5,975 nt of DNA from Bacteroidales bacterium UBA6340 (GCA_002440265.1 DJSG01000012.1:27643-33617), one strand, 5' to 3'. Shown: positions 1-5,640, numbered from the stretch's first letter. Translations and numbers: made by a program. The notes: generated from the letters alone by a model not told the origin.

Positions 1-39
1 CATACTAATCTCATACACTTGACCCGATAAAGACCCGAC

Positions 40-69
40 GACCTCCCCAACCCCTCCAAGGGAGGGGCT
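40..69 (+). repeat. GC-rich dispersed repeat arm with 7-bp hairpin
   Basis: The arm reads GACCTCCCC, AA, CCCCTCC, AAG, GGAGGGG, with a perfect 7-bp stem (51-57 with 61-67) around a 3-base loop. It is clearly related to the two arms inserted in rsmH at 4766-4796 and 4815-4847, so it belongs to one repeat family present at least twice in this window. Similar GC-rich elements are familiar in Bacteroidota genomes. Confidence 0.75.
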
Positions 70-83
70 CAATAGTAAGCCTT

Positions 84-104
84 GACGACGCGAGCCGCGT
101 CGTC
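84..104. repeat. Perfect 9-bp palindrome (hairpin) downstream of murE
   Basis: GACGACGCG (84-92), loop AGC, CGCGTCGTC (96-104): every base of the 9-bp stem pairs. It would form a very stable RNA hairpin 37 bp after the murE stop. No run of T follows on either strand, so it is not a classical intrinsic terminator; it may slow polymerase, protect the mRNA 3' end, or be another dispersed palindromic repeat. Confidence 0.7.
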
Positions 105-140
105 TCCCAAAGTTAATCACATCGTGTCTCATATAAAATC

Positions 141-1637
141 TCATACAGATAAGCATTGTTTTACCACCTCATGGTCGTCGAAGTGGTGCTTGACGCCTTT
201 GATGATTTGGTAGTCCTCGTGCCCTTTGCCGGCGACGAGTATCACATCGCCCTTGCGGGCGAGGGTGCAGGCGGTCTTGATGGCGGAGGCACGGTCTTCG
301 ATGATGAGCGTGTGGCGGAGTTCGTCCTCGGTGAGACCTGCCGCCATGTCTTGCAGAATGGCAGCGGGTTCCTCGTCGCGGGGGTTATCGGAAGTCAGTA
401 TGAGTGTCGTGCTCAGGTCGTAGGCTATCCGCGCCATCATGGGACGCTTGCCCTTGTCCCTGTTGCCGCCGCAGCCGACCACCGTGATGACCTGTGCGGG
501 TTGCTGCTGCTTGGCAGCCGTGGACGATACTATCTCGTTGATGGTGCGGAGCACATTCTCCACCGCATCGGGTGTGTGGGCGTAGTCGATGATAGCCGTC
601 CAGCCCTGCGGGGCGTGTATGGTCTCGAAGCGTCCGTTGACGGGGTGCAGGCTGCTGAGTACGCGTAGCACCTCCATGGGGTCGAAGCCGAGTTCGACAG
701 CCGCACCGTATATCAGGAGCAGGTTGCTCACGTTGAAACGCCCGACCAACGGCACGAATACCTCGGTATCCACCGCCCCTTGCGTGCTCTGTATGCGCAG
801 GAGCATGCCGTCGAAGCCTTCTTCGAGTATCTTGCCGCGGAAGTCCGCCATGCTACGTGTGGAGTAGGTGAAGACGTGCCCCCGGCAGTTTTGCGTCATG
901 ATTAGCCCGTTCTTGTCGTCCAAATTGGTGACGGCAAAGGAGGTCTTGGGGAGGTTGTCGAAGAGCCGCTTCTTGGTGTCGCGGTAGTTGTCGAAGGTCT
1001 TGTGGTAGTCGAGGTGGTCGCGTGTGAGGTTGGTGAACAACGCCCCCGCGAACTGCAAGCCCGCGATGCGCTCCTGTGCGATGGCATGGCTGCTGACCTC
1101 CATGAAGGCGTACTCGCAGCCGGCGGAGACCATGCGGGCGAGTAAGGCATTGAGTTCCAGCGCATCCGGGGTGGTGTGCGTTGCCTCTACGGGTTGGTCG
1201 TCCACGTAGTTGATGACTGTGGAGAGGAGTCCCGCCTTGTGCCCGAGGGCTCTGGTCAGGCGGTAGAGGAGAGTGGCGGTGGTGGTCTTCCCGTTGGTGC
1301 CTGTAACACCTACCAAGTGCAGGTGCTTGCTCGGCTCACCGTACCATGTGTGCGCCATTCTGCCGAGGGCCTCGTCGCTGCTCTTTACAACGATATAAGT
1401 GGTTGTATGGCAGTCGGTTGGGAGAAAAGATGGGTCTTCCAACACTACCGCTCTCGCACCTTTCTCCACGCATTGTGCAATGAACGTATGCCCGTCCACG
1501 GTGGTGCCGCGTTGAGCTACGAATACATCGCCGCTACCCACACGGCGCGAATCGAATTGGATACTCTGCACCTCCACATCCGTGCTGCCCACGGTTTGCA
1601 GCACCTCCACATCTTTCAGCAACTCACTCAGTTTCAT
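141..1637 (-). CDS. murE: UDP-N-acetylmuramoyl-L-alanyl-D-glutamate--2,6-diaminopimelate ligase (MurE)
   Basis: Cytoplasmic ATP-dependent Mur ligase that adds the third stem-peptide residue to UDP-MurNAc-L-Ala-D-Glu. The 498 residues match the usual family length. Visible motifs in order: N-terminal UDP-binding domain (about 1-100), P-loop GVTGTNGKTTT (110-120), TTPDALEL (155-162), EVSSHA (180-185), NLTRDHLDYH (203-212), DTKKRLF with K222 as the likely carbamylated lysine, HPVNGRFE (331-338), DYAHTPDAVENVL (351-363), GCGGNRDKGKRP (388-399), DNPR (417-420) and AGKGHEDYQI (469-478). DNPR is the signature of meso-diaminopimelate-specific MurE; lysine-adding enzymes differ there, so the substrate call is fairly firm. 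The ATG at 1637 directly follows an AT-rich repeat with no Shine-Dalgarno. It is the last complete gene of the operon here, 81 bp after ftsI. The stop codon at 141-143 lies in an 11-bp direct repeat. No key residue appears to be missing. Confidence 0.97.
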   Translation of the reverse strand: MKLSELLKDVEVLQTVGSTDVEVQSIQFDSRRVGSGDVFVAQRGTTVDGHTFIAQCVEKGARAVVLEDPSFLPTDCHTTTYIVVKSSDEALGRMAHTWYGEPSKHLHLVGVTGTNGKTTTATLLYRLTRALGHKAGLLSTVINYVDDQPVEATHTTPDALELNALLARMVSAGCEYAFMEVSSHAIAQERIAGLQFAGALFTNLTRDHLDYHKTFDNYRDTKKRLFDNLPKTSFAVTNLDDKNGLIMTQNCRGHVFTYSTRSMADFRGKILEEGFDGMLLRIQSTQGAVDTEVFVPLVGRFNVSNLLLIYGAAVELGFDPMEVLRVLSSLHPVNGRFETIHAPQGWTAIIDYAHTPDAVENVLRTINEIVSSTAAKQQQPAQVITVVGCGGNRDKGKRPMMARIAYDLSTTLILTSDNPRDEEPAAILQDMAAGLTEDELRHTLIIEDRASAIKTACTLARKGDVILVAGKGHEDYQIIKGVKHHFDDHEVVKQCLSV

Positions 1638-1718
1638 ATAATTATGAATTAAGAATTATGAATTAAGAATTGCATGTCTCGTCTGTTACCCGATTTGCTA
1701 TTCCTTATATTATATTCG
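1638..1718 (-). repeat. Intergenic AT-rich repeat element, copy 1 (ftsI-murE gap)
   Basis: The 1646-1673 part consists of four 7-bp units on the plus strand (GAATTAA, GAATTAT, GAATTAA, GAATTGC). Positions 1638-1675 match copies 2 and 3 at 34 of 38 bases, and similarity to copy 2 continues through TCGTCTG and TTGCTATT. The element touches the murE start codon directly, and its other end, rich in AATTAAAAA-like sequence, encodes the last residues of FtsI. Confidence 0.85.
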
Positions 1719-3536
1719 TTATTGTTCATTTTTAATTTTGAGAACTTTCCGCCCGTCCTCTATCACATATTCCGCGGCATAGACCATGGTCTTCTCGGCT
1801 ATCTGCCGAACCACCGAGCCGCAGTCCATACCCGCATCGTAGTAGCCTACGAATTTCGGTCCGCTGATGACGCAGATGCATGTGTATTTCGGGTCCTCCT
1901 CGGGGAAGTAGCCCACGAATGACATACGGTGCCTGTGGCTCCGGTACCTGCCGTTCTCAAACAACTGCGCCGTGCCCGTCTTGCCCGCGATATGCACCAG
2001 ATTGCTTTGGGCTTTCCTCATGCCCCACGGGTTCACCGACGCCGTGCCCAGATGGTTGTCCCAGACCACGTCATGCAGGCAGGCTTGTATGTCGCGCAGC
2101 GTGGACGACCCGCATATACTGCTTTCGATGCTCTCCGATTGGTAGGTCTTTATCGGCTTGCCGTTCTTCCGAACCTCCCGTACAAGCACGGGCGAAATCA
2201 TCTTGCCTCCGTTCGCAATGCCGTTGTAGAAGAGCATAGTCTGCATGGGACTCATCTCCACCGAATAGCCGTATGACATGCGCGAGACGGTGACGGTGTC
2301 GTTGGGGATGTCGATGCGTGCCTGGTCGGCACCCGGGATGATGTAGTCAATGCTGTCCAACACGCCCATACGCTCCAACTTATGCACGAACTTGCGCGCG
2401 CTGCCCTTGTAGCCCTCGGTGATTATCTTCGCCATGGCGATGTTGCTGCTGACAGCCAATGCGTTGCGTATGCTGTACACCGTATCCCGCGGGTGTGCGT
2501 CGGTGTGCCGTGCGTTGTAGTAAGTCCAGCCTTTCCGATACACTTCCACCGTGTCGTCGATGTCAATCTTACCGTCGTCCAATGCTGCCATGAGCGCGAT
2601 GGTCTTGAAGGTGGAACCGGGCTCCACACGTGTGACGGCGTGGTTCATTGCCTCGTAGTAGGTGCCGTCTTCGGCTCGGTCCAAGTTGCAGATAGCCTTA
2701 ATCTCGCCTGTGGATACCTCCATGAGCGCGACACAACCCCAGTCGGCTTCGGTCTTGTTCAGCCGCTGACGCAAGGCGGTCTCGCAGATGTCCATGAGGT
2801 TGGCGTCCAAGGTGGTATAGATGTCGCACCCGTTCACCGCCTCTTTCACCGGCACATAGCGCAACTTGCCCGCTACGGGTTGCCGAACACTCACGCCGTC
2901 CTCACCGCACAGATAGGTGTCGAAACCCTTCTCGATACCCGCGTTGCCGTGTCCCCCCTCGCCATAGATACTGCCGATGGTCCGACTGCCGAGGCTGCCG
3001 AAAGGCTTCACTCGCCGGTGCAGGTCCTCATAGTGGAACCCGCTCTTGTAGTAGCCGCGCCTGACGAGGGGCAACTGCTGGATTTCCTTCTTCTGTATGT
3101 AACTGATACGCCCCTTGTAGAGACGTATGTCCCTTTCCCTGTTGGTGCGTGCCTTGTAGGCTGCCACCATCTTTCGCTTGTACTCCTGCGGTGATGCGTC
3201 GCCGATAATCAGGCTCAGCCCGTCGGCTATGGAGTCCACATACTGCCAGAACAGTTCGCCGTTCTTCAGGTGCAGGGCTTCCACACGTGTGTCCATGTGC
3301 ACACTGTACTGCGGGATACTGGCGGCAAGCAACCGCCCGTCGGCATCGTAGATATTCCCTCGCGTTGCGGGAATGGGCTTGGTGACGGACTCAAACTTGT
3401 CCGCAATGCTCTCCCACTGACTCCGTTCCACTGTCTGCAGCCTGACAATCTGAGCCAATACGACTACGAACAGCAACGTAATCACCACAAAGATGATTGC
3501 GAACCGAAGTATCGTATTTTTCAGATTGTCACTCAT
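1719..3536 (-). CDS. ftsI: Septal peptidoglycan transpeptidase, class B penicillin-binding protein (FtsI/PBP3)
   Basis: Membrane-anchored D,D-transpeptidase that crosslinks septal peptidoglycan. The 605-residue protein has a short cytoplasmic N-terminus, one transmembrane helix (about 9-30), then the start of the PBP dimerisation domain with ATRGNIYDADGRLLAAS (57-73). A second conserved stretch of that domain, GEGGHGNAGIEKGFD, is at 192-206. The transpeptidase domain has all three active-site motifs: S308-T-F-K311 (nucleophile serine in EPGSTFK), S363-S-N365, and K519-T-G521 (AGKTGTAQ). The C-terminus ends about 45 residues after SFVGYFPEEDPKY (539-551), so no PASTA domain is present, although related class B PBPs in Bacteroidota often carry one. 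The last residues (KIKNEQ) and stop codon are read from AT-rich repeat sequence. It lies between ftsL (92 bp upstream) and murE (81 bp downstream), the standard dcw position, which argues for FtsI rather than an elongation PBP2. The start at 3536 gives a proper membrane anchor. Confidence 0.95.
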   Translation of the reverse strand: MSDNLKNTILRFAIIFVVITLLFVVVLAQIVRLQTVERSQWESIADKFESVTKPIPATRGNIYDADGRLLAASIPQYSVHMDTRVEALHLKNGELFWQYVDSIADGLSLIIGDASPQEYKRKMVAAYKARTNRERDIRLYKGRISYIQKKEIQQLPLVRRGYYKSGFHYEDLHRRVKPFGSLGSRTIGSIYGEGGHGNAGIEKGFDTYLCGEDGVSVRQPVAGKLRYVPVKEAVNGCDIYTTLDANLMDICETALRQRLNKTEADWGCVALMEVSTGEIKAICNLDRAEDGTYYEAMNHAVTRVEPGSTFKTIALMAALDDGKIDIDDTVEVYRKGWTYYNARHTDAHPRDTVYSIRNALAVSSNIAMAKIITEGYKGSARKFVHKLERMGVLDSIDYIIPGADQARIDIPNDTVTVSRMSYGYSVEMSPMQTMLFYNGIANGGKMISPVLVREVRKNGKPIKTYQSESIESSICGSSTLRDIQACLHDVVWDNHLGTASVNPWGMRKAQSNLVHIAGKTGTAQLFENGRYRSHRHRMSFVGYFPEEDPKYTCICVISGPKFVGYYDAGMDCGSVVRQIAEKTMVYAAEYVIEDGRKVLKIKNEQ

Positions 3537-3628
3537 TTCGCTTAATTATGAATGAAGAATTAAGAATGAAGAATTGCATATATCGTCTGCAATCGGGCTT
3601 GCTATTTTTCATTCTTCATTTTTTGTTT
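3537..3628 (-). repeat. Intergenic AT-rich repeat element, copy 2 (ftsL-ftsI gap)
   Basis: Positions 3542-3579 are identical, base for base, to 3943-3980 (38 bp). The core is four 7-bp units (GAATGAA, GAATTAA, GAATGAA, GAATTGC) at 3550-3577. The far arm at 3611-3620 (ATTCTTCATT) is the exact complement of AATGAAGAAT at 3551-3560 and 3565-3574, so the transcript can form either of two 10-bp stems just ahead of the ftsI start codon. Confidence 0.88.
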
Positions 3629-3940
3629 TTAATTGACCCGCAAGGCGGGTGTATCACTTTCTCGGACTTTGCTTCCCCTTTTCTTCAGTTCCTCTGCCAC
3701 AGCCGATTGGCGGGTTACCTCTACCAACTGGGCATTGACGGTCAGTTGTTCGAACTGCACATCTTGCAACTCTTTCTGCAGGTCGCTGAGGTGCTTCTGC
3801 TGCCTTTGGGCTTGGTATCCCGCATAGATATACACGAATATCAGTCCGCATATCAGCAGTATCAGTTTGTACTGCCTGCGGAACCAGCCCCGCTTCAGCA
3901 CATCTCCGCTAAGTATTTCCTTTATGCTACCCTGCCTCAT
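3629..3940 (-). CDS. ftsL: FtsL-like divisome protein (Bacteroidota type)
   Basis: Small bitopic protein of 103 residues. Residues 1-23 are basic and cytoplasmic, about 24-43 form one hydrophobic transmembrane helix, and about 44-88 form a Gln/Glu/Leu-rich segment with heptad-like spacing expected to be a coiled coil. The end (GSKVRES, 89-95) resembles the conserved tail of Bacteroidota FtsL-like proteins. In known systems FtsL pairs with FtsB in the periplasm and with FtsQ regulates the FtsW-FtsI synthase. Identification rests on topology, size and position directly between rsmH and ftsI, the place of ftsL in dcw clusters; FtsL sequences are too diverged for motif-level proof. The ATG at 3940 lies 2 bp after the AT-rich repeat and lacks a Shine-Dalgarno. 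The stop TAA at 3629-3631 is inside AATTAAAAA, part of the repeat arm shared with the end of ftsI. Confidence 0.85.
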   Translation of the reverse strand: MRQGSIKEILSGDVLKRGWFRRQYKLILLICGLIFVYIYAGYQAQRQQKHLSDLQKELQDVQFEQLTVNAQLVEVTRQSAVAEELKKRGSKVRESDTPALRVN

Positions 3941-4012
3941 GGTTAATTATGAATGAAGAATTAAGAATGAAGAATTGCATGTTACGTTTGCCATACATCC
4001 GTTGCTAAATCT
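3941..4012 (-). repeat. Intergenic AT-rich repeat element, copy 3 (rsmH-ftsL gap)
   Basis: The 38-bp block 3943-3980 is identical to copy 2. The remainder is more diverged but still aligns (ACGTTTG, TTGCTA, then TCTTCAT, which complements ATGAAGA in the repeat units). It ends 2 bp before the ftsL start codon, and the opposite end reaches the rsmH stop codon. Confidence 0.85.
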
Positions 4013-5038
4013 TCATAGTTTTTCTGCCACGCGGAGTTTGGCACTTCTTGCTCTCGGGTTGCGCTCCACTTCCTCTGCACTTGCCGTAGCCCCTTTCTCC
4101 AGTACGCGGAAAGGTGTCTGGATGTTGCCGTAGAAGTCCTTTTCTATGGTGCCGTCCAGATTACCGGAACGCAGGAAGTTCTTCACTATCCTGTCTTCCA
4201 ACGAGTGATAGGTCAGTATGGCTATCCGTCCGCCCGGGCGAAGCAACTCGCGTGCCGCCAGCAGCATCTCCTGCAGCGCACCCAACTCGTCATTCACCTC
4301 TATTCGCAGGGCTTGGAACATACGCGCCAAGTCTTTCTTTGCCCATGCCGGCACCTCGATGATACCGTCCTGCATTGTGCATTGCGCATTGTGCATTACG
4401 CATTGTACCAGTTGCTCGGTGCGGAGAATGGGTGCGTTCTCCCGTTGCCTGATGATACGCTGCGCCACGGTTTTGGCATTGTTCATTTCGCCATAGATAC
4501 GGAATACGCGCGTGAGGTCTTCTTCCGTGTAGGTGTTTACGATGTCGGCTGCGGTGCGCCCGCCTTCCCGATTCATACGCATATCCAGCGGACCGGCAAA
4601 GCGGAACGAGAAGCCACGCTCCGCCTCGTCAAAGTGATGGAAACTCACACCCAAGTCAGCCAACAGCCCGTCTATCTCCGTTACCCCGTAGTAGTCCATG
4701 AAATTCTTCAGGTAACGGAAGTTACCATGCACGAACTGCCATCGGTTGTCCCCAGACAACTGACGGACCCCCTCCGGCTCCCCCTTCAAGGGGGAGTGTG
4801 CAGATACTATGGAACTCCCCTCCTTGAAAGAGGGGATGGGGGAGGTCTGCTCGTTTATGTATGCGTCCATGTCTTGGTCAAAGGAGAACAGCCTGCCATT
4901 ATCCCCAAGTCTGCTCATGATAGCGCGTGAGTGACCTCCGCCGCCGAAGGTGACATCCACATACGTTCCTTCGGGCTGTATGTTCAGTCCGTTTATCGTC
5001 TCCTGCAGCATTGCCGGTATGTGGTACACCTCATTCAT
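4013..5038 (-). CDS. rsmH: 16S rRNA (cytosine(1402)-N(4))-methyltransferase RsmH (MraW), with repeat-derived insertions
   Basis: SAM-dependent methyltransferase that N4-methylates C1402 of 16S rRNA at the ribosomal P site. I chose the ATG at 5038: it starts MNEVYHIPAML, typical of the family N-terminus, and has AGGA at 5048-5051, nine bases upstream. An ATG at 5101 would add 21 residues encoded by repeat-like spacer. From 5038 the protein has 341 residues, against roughly 300-315 usual. Motifs: SAM-binding YVDVTFGGGGHSRAI (26-40), FDQDMDA (53-59), FVHGNFRYLKNF (102-113), GLLADLGVS (124-132), LDMRMN (151-156), FQALRIEVNDELGAL (241-255), TYHSLEDRIVK (276-286), NPRARSAKLRVAEK (327-340). The excess length is explained by two in-frame insertions: about 34 residues at 63-96 from a GC-rich inverted repeat, and about 9 residues near 213-225 from a 7-bp tandem repeat. 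Both are open in this frame and the catalytic motifs are intact, so the enzyme is probably functional. The gap to mraZ is 73 bp. Confidence 0.94.
   Translation of the reverse strand: MNEVYHIPAMLQETINGLNIQPEGTYVDVTFGGGGHSRAIMSRLGDNGRLFSFDQDMDAYINEQTSPIPSFKEGSSIVSAHSPLKGEPEGVRQLSGDNRWQFVHGNFRYLKNFMDYYGVTEIDGLLADLGVSFHHFDEAERGFSFRFAGPLDMRMNREGGRTAADIVNTYTEEDLTRVFRIYGEMNNAKTVAQRIIRQRENAPILRTEQLVQCVMHNAQCTMQDGIIEVPAWAKKDLARMFQALRIEVNDELGALQEMLLAARELLRPGGRIAILTYHSLEDRIVKNFLRSGNLDGTIEKDFYGNIQTPFRVLEKGATASAEEVERNPRARSAKLRVAEKL
4373..4407 (-). repeat. 7-bp tandem repeat (five units) inside rsmH
   Basis: Plus-strand units CATTGTG, CATTGCG, CATTGTG, CATTACG, CATTGTA in exact 7-bp phase. It encodes the VMHNAQCTMQ region of RsmH (about 214-223), a place where family members have a shorter, different loop. 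Seven is not a multiple of three, so gain or loss of one unit would shift the reading frame. Confidence 0.88.
4766..4847. repeat. GC-rich inverted-repeat element inserted in frame in rsmH
   Basis: Arms at 4766-4796 and 4815-4847 are imperfect inverted copies of each other, both reading GACC from the outer edge and GGGGAG at the inner edge, around an 18-bp centre. Each arm also contains its own smaller palindrome (CTCCCCC...GGGGGAG in the first). The arms match the element at 40-69 of this window. It encodes most of RsmH residues 63-96, which have no counterpart in the usual family sequence. Confidence 0.87.
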
Positions 5039-5099
5039 ATTCTGCTTTCCTGCTATATTGTACTTTCCTTCTGTCTTCTTTCTGCTTTCAACTTCCCTC

Positions 5100-5127
5100 A
5101 ACTCTCAACACTCAACTCTTAACTAAC
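5100..5127 (-). repeat. 7-bp tandem repeat at the end of mraZ
   Basis: Plus-strand units AACTCTC, AACACTC, AACTCTT, AACTAAC in 7-bp phase, with related sequence (CAACTTCCCTC) just to the left. It crosses the mraZ stop codon (5112-5114) and supplies the last mraZ codons. This type of repeat is familiar between genes in Bacteroidota. Confidence 0.8.
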
Positions 5128-5564
5128 ATCTTCTGTCTTATACGCTCTGCCAAGTCTTTCTGCGGCATCTGCTTGTCTCGGAAGACACTCGGGCTCCACA
5201 GCGCGAAGCGGTCCAGCATACCCACGAACAGCACATCCTGTTGGGCACCAATCATCTCCACGTTCTTCTTCTGGAGCAGTACACGTCCCTGGCTGTCGGG
5301 TTCGAGGATTTCCGCCTCTGCCATAAACTGCATCAGTATCATCCGGTCGTCGGGGTCCCACTCGTTCAGGGCTTGGCGCAGTTGCCCCACTTTCTGGTTC
5401 CATACTTGTTCGGGATAGAAAATGATGCACTCATTGTCCGTATCACGGCGCATGATGATACGGCGCGACTCCATCTCGCCGAGTATCTTCCTGTACCCTG
5501 CGGGGATGAATATGCGCCCTTTGTCATCCAGCCGCGCTTCGATATTGCCAATAAACGTACTCAT
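5112..5564 (-). CDS. mraZ: Transcriptional regulator MraZ, first gene of the dcw cluster
   Basis: The 150-residue protein has the two tandem SpoVT/AbrB-like halves of MraZ, each with a DxxxR motif: D13-D-K-G-R17 in the N-terminal half and D90-S-Q-G-R94 in the second. Length and position at the head of the cluster match the family. Known MraZ proteins are ring-shaped oligomers that bind evenly spaced TGGGN direct repeats upstream of their own gene and usually repress the dcw operon. Here three such repeats, 10 bp apart, lie at 5608-5632, only 44 bp from the start codon, so autoregulation is well supported by the sequence. The start at 5564 (MSTFIGNIEARL) gives the expected N-terminus; only a weak GAGG lies 12 bases upstream. 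The final codons (LVKS) and stop are read from a 7-bp tandem repeat at 5100-5127, so the extreme C-terminus is repeat-derived. Confidence 0.96.
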   Translation of the reverse strand: MSTFIGNIEARLDDKGRIFIPAGYRKILGEMESRRIIMRRDTDNECIIFYPEQVWNQKVGQLRQALNEWDPDDRMILMQFMAEAEILEPDSQGRVLLQKKNVEMIGAQQDVLFVGMLDRFALWSPSVFRDKQMPQKDLAERIRQKMLVKS

Positions 5565-5590
5565 TTCAGATATTTACCTCATTTCCGCCG

Positions 5591-5598
5591 CAAAGTTA
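5591..5598 (-). promoter_or_regulatory. Bacteroidota-type -7 promoter element of the mraZ operon
   Basis: On the minus strand this reads TAACTTTG, a full match to the Bacteroidota primary-sigma -7 consensus TAnnTTTG, 26 bp upstream of the mraZ start. Transcription would begin near 5585-5588, giving a leader of about 20 bases. The -33 position (about 5617-5621) lacks a TTTG and is occupied by the middle MraZ repeat; a TTTG at 5611-5614 is too close to be a normal -33. The -33 element is therefore weak or replaced. It is the only such element I found in front of the gene group on this strand. Confidence 0.7.
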
Positions 5599-5607
5599 CG
5601 AAAAATA

Positions 5608-5632
5608 ATCCAAATATCCCCACTATTCCCCA
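5608..5632 (-). promoter_or_regulatory. MraZ operator: three direct repeats with 10-bp period
   Basis: On the minus strand: TGGGG (5632-5628), five bases, TGGGG (5622-5618), five bases, TGGAT (5612-5608). This is the arrangement known for MraZ binding sites (TGGGN repeats separated by 5 bp). The first two boxes are exact and the third is degenerate. The site covers the -33 region of the promoter, so bound MraZ should block RNA polymerase. Pattern and spacing are seen directly; binding is inferred. Confidence 0.88.
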
Positions 5633-5640
5633 CAAAAATT

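Larger units (their letters stand above)
1..140. other. Gap downstream of murE with composite repeats
   Basis: No complete gene fits here. In dcw order the next gene on the minus strand would be mraY, and its start must lie at or beyond the left edge. The 140 bp contain a GC-rich repeat arm, a 9-bp palindrome and an 11-bp direct repeat, each listed separately. It is longer than the other intergenic gaps (73-92 bp). Confidence 0.6.
7..147 (+). repeat. 11-bp direct repeat flanking the murE-downstream repeats
   Basis: AATCTCATACA occurs at 7-17 and again at 137-147, the second copy covering the murE stop codon. A partial third copy TCTCATA is at 127-133. The two exact copies bracket both GC-rich palindromic elements, which could be a target duplication left by an insertion or a duplicated end-of-gene segment. 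Confidence 0.5.

Noticed and set aside
156..668. 170-residue open frame on the plus strand, antisense to murE
   Set aside because: Shadow of murE, whose DNPR and GKGHED motifs fall in this stretch.
2382..3194. 270-residue open frame on the plus strand, antisense to ftsI
   Set aside because: It lies wholly within ftsI, shows no recognisable motif, and is explained by the codon usage of the real gene on the other strand.
1638..3980. Internal promoters in the intergenic AT-rich elements
   Set aside because: No TAnnTTTG element on the minus strand in these gaps, so AT-richness alone is not enough.
4205..4930. 241-residue open frame on the plus strand, antisense to rsmH
   Set aside because: RsmH motifs cover the same DNA on the minus strand, and the product resembles no family.
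5039..5101. Upstream ATG at 5101 giving RsmH 21 extra residues
   Set aside because: The extension is unlike the family N-terminus and is read from spacer next to the 7-bp repeat; the ATG at 5038 begins the conserved MNEVYHIPAML and has AGGA upstream.
5574..5582. ATG-AGG-TAA mini-frame in the mraZ leader
   Set aside because: A two-codon frame this close to the transcription start is expected by chance and has nothing to support translation.
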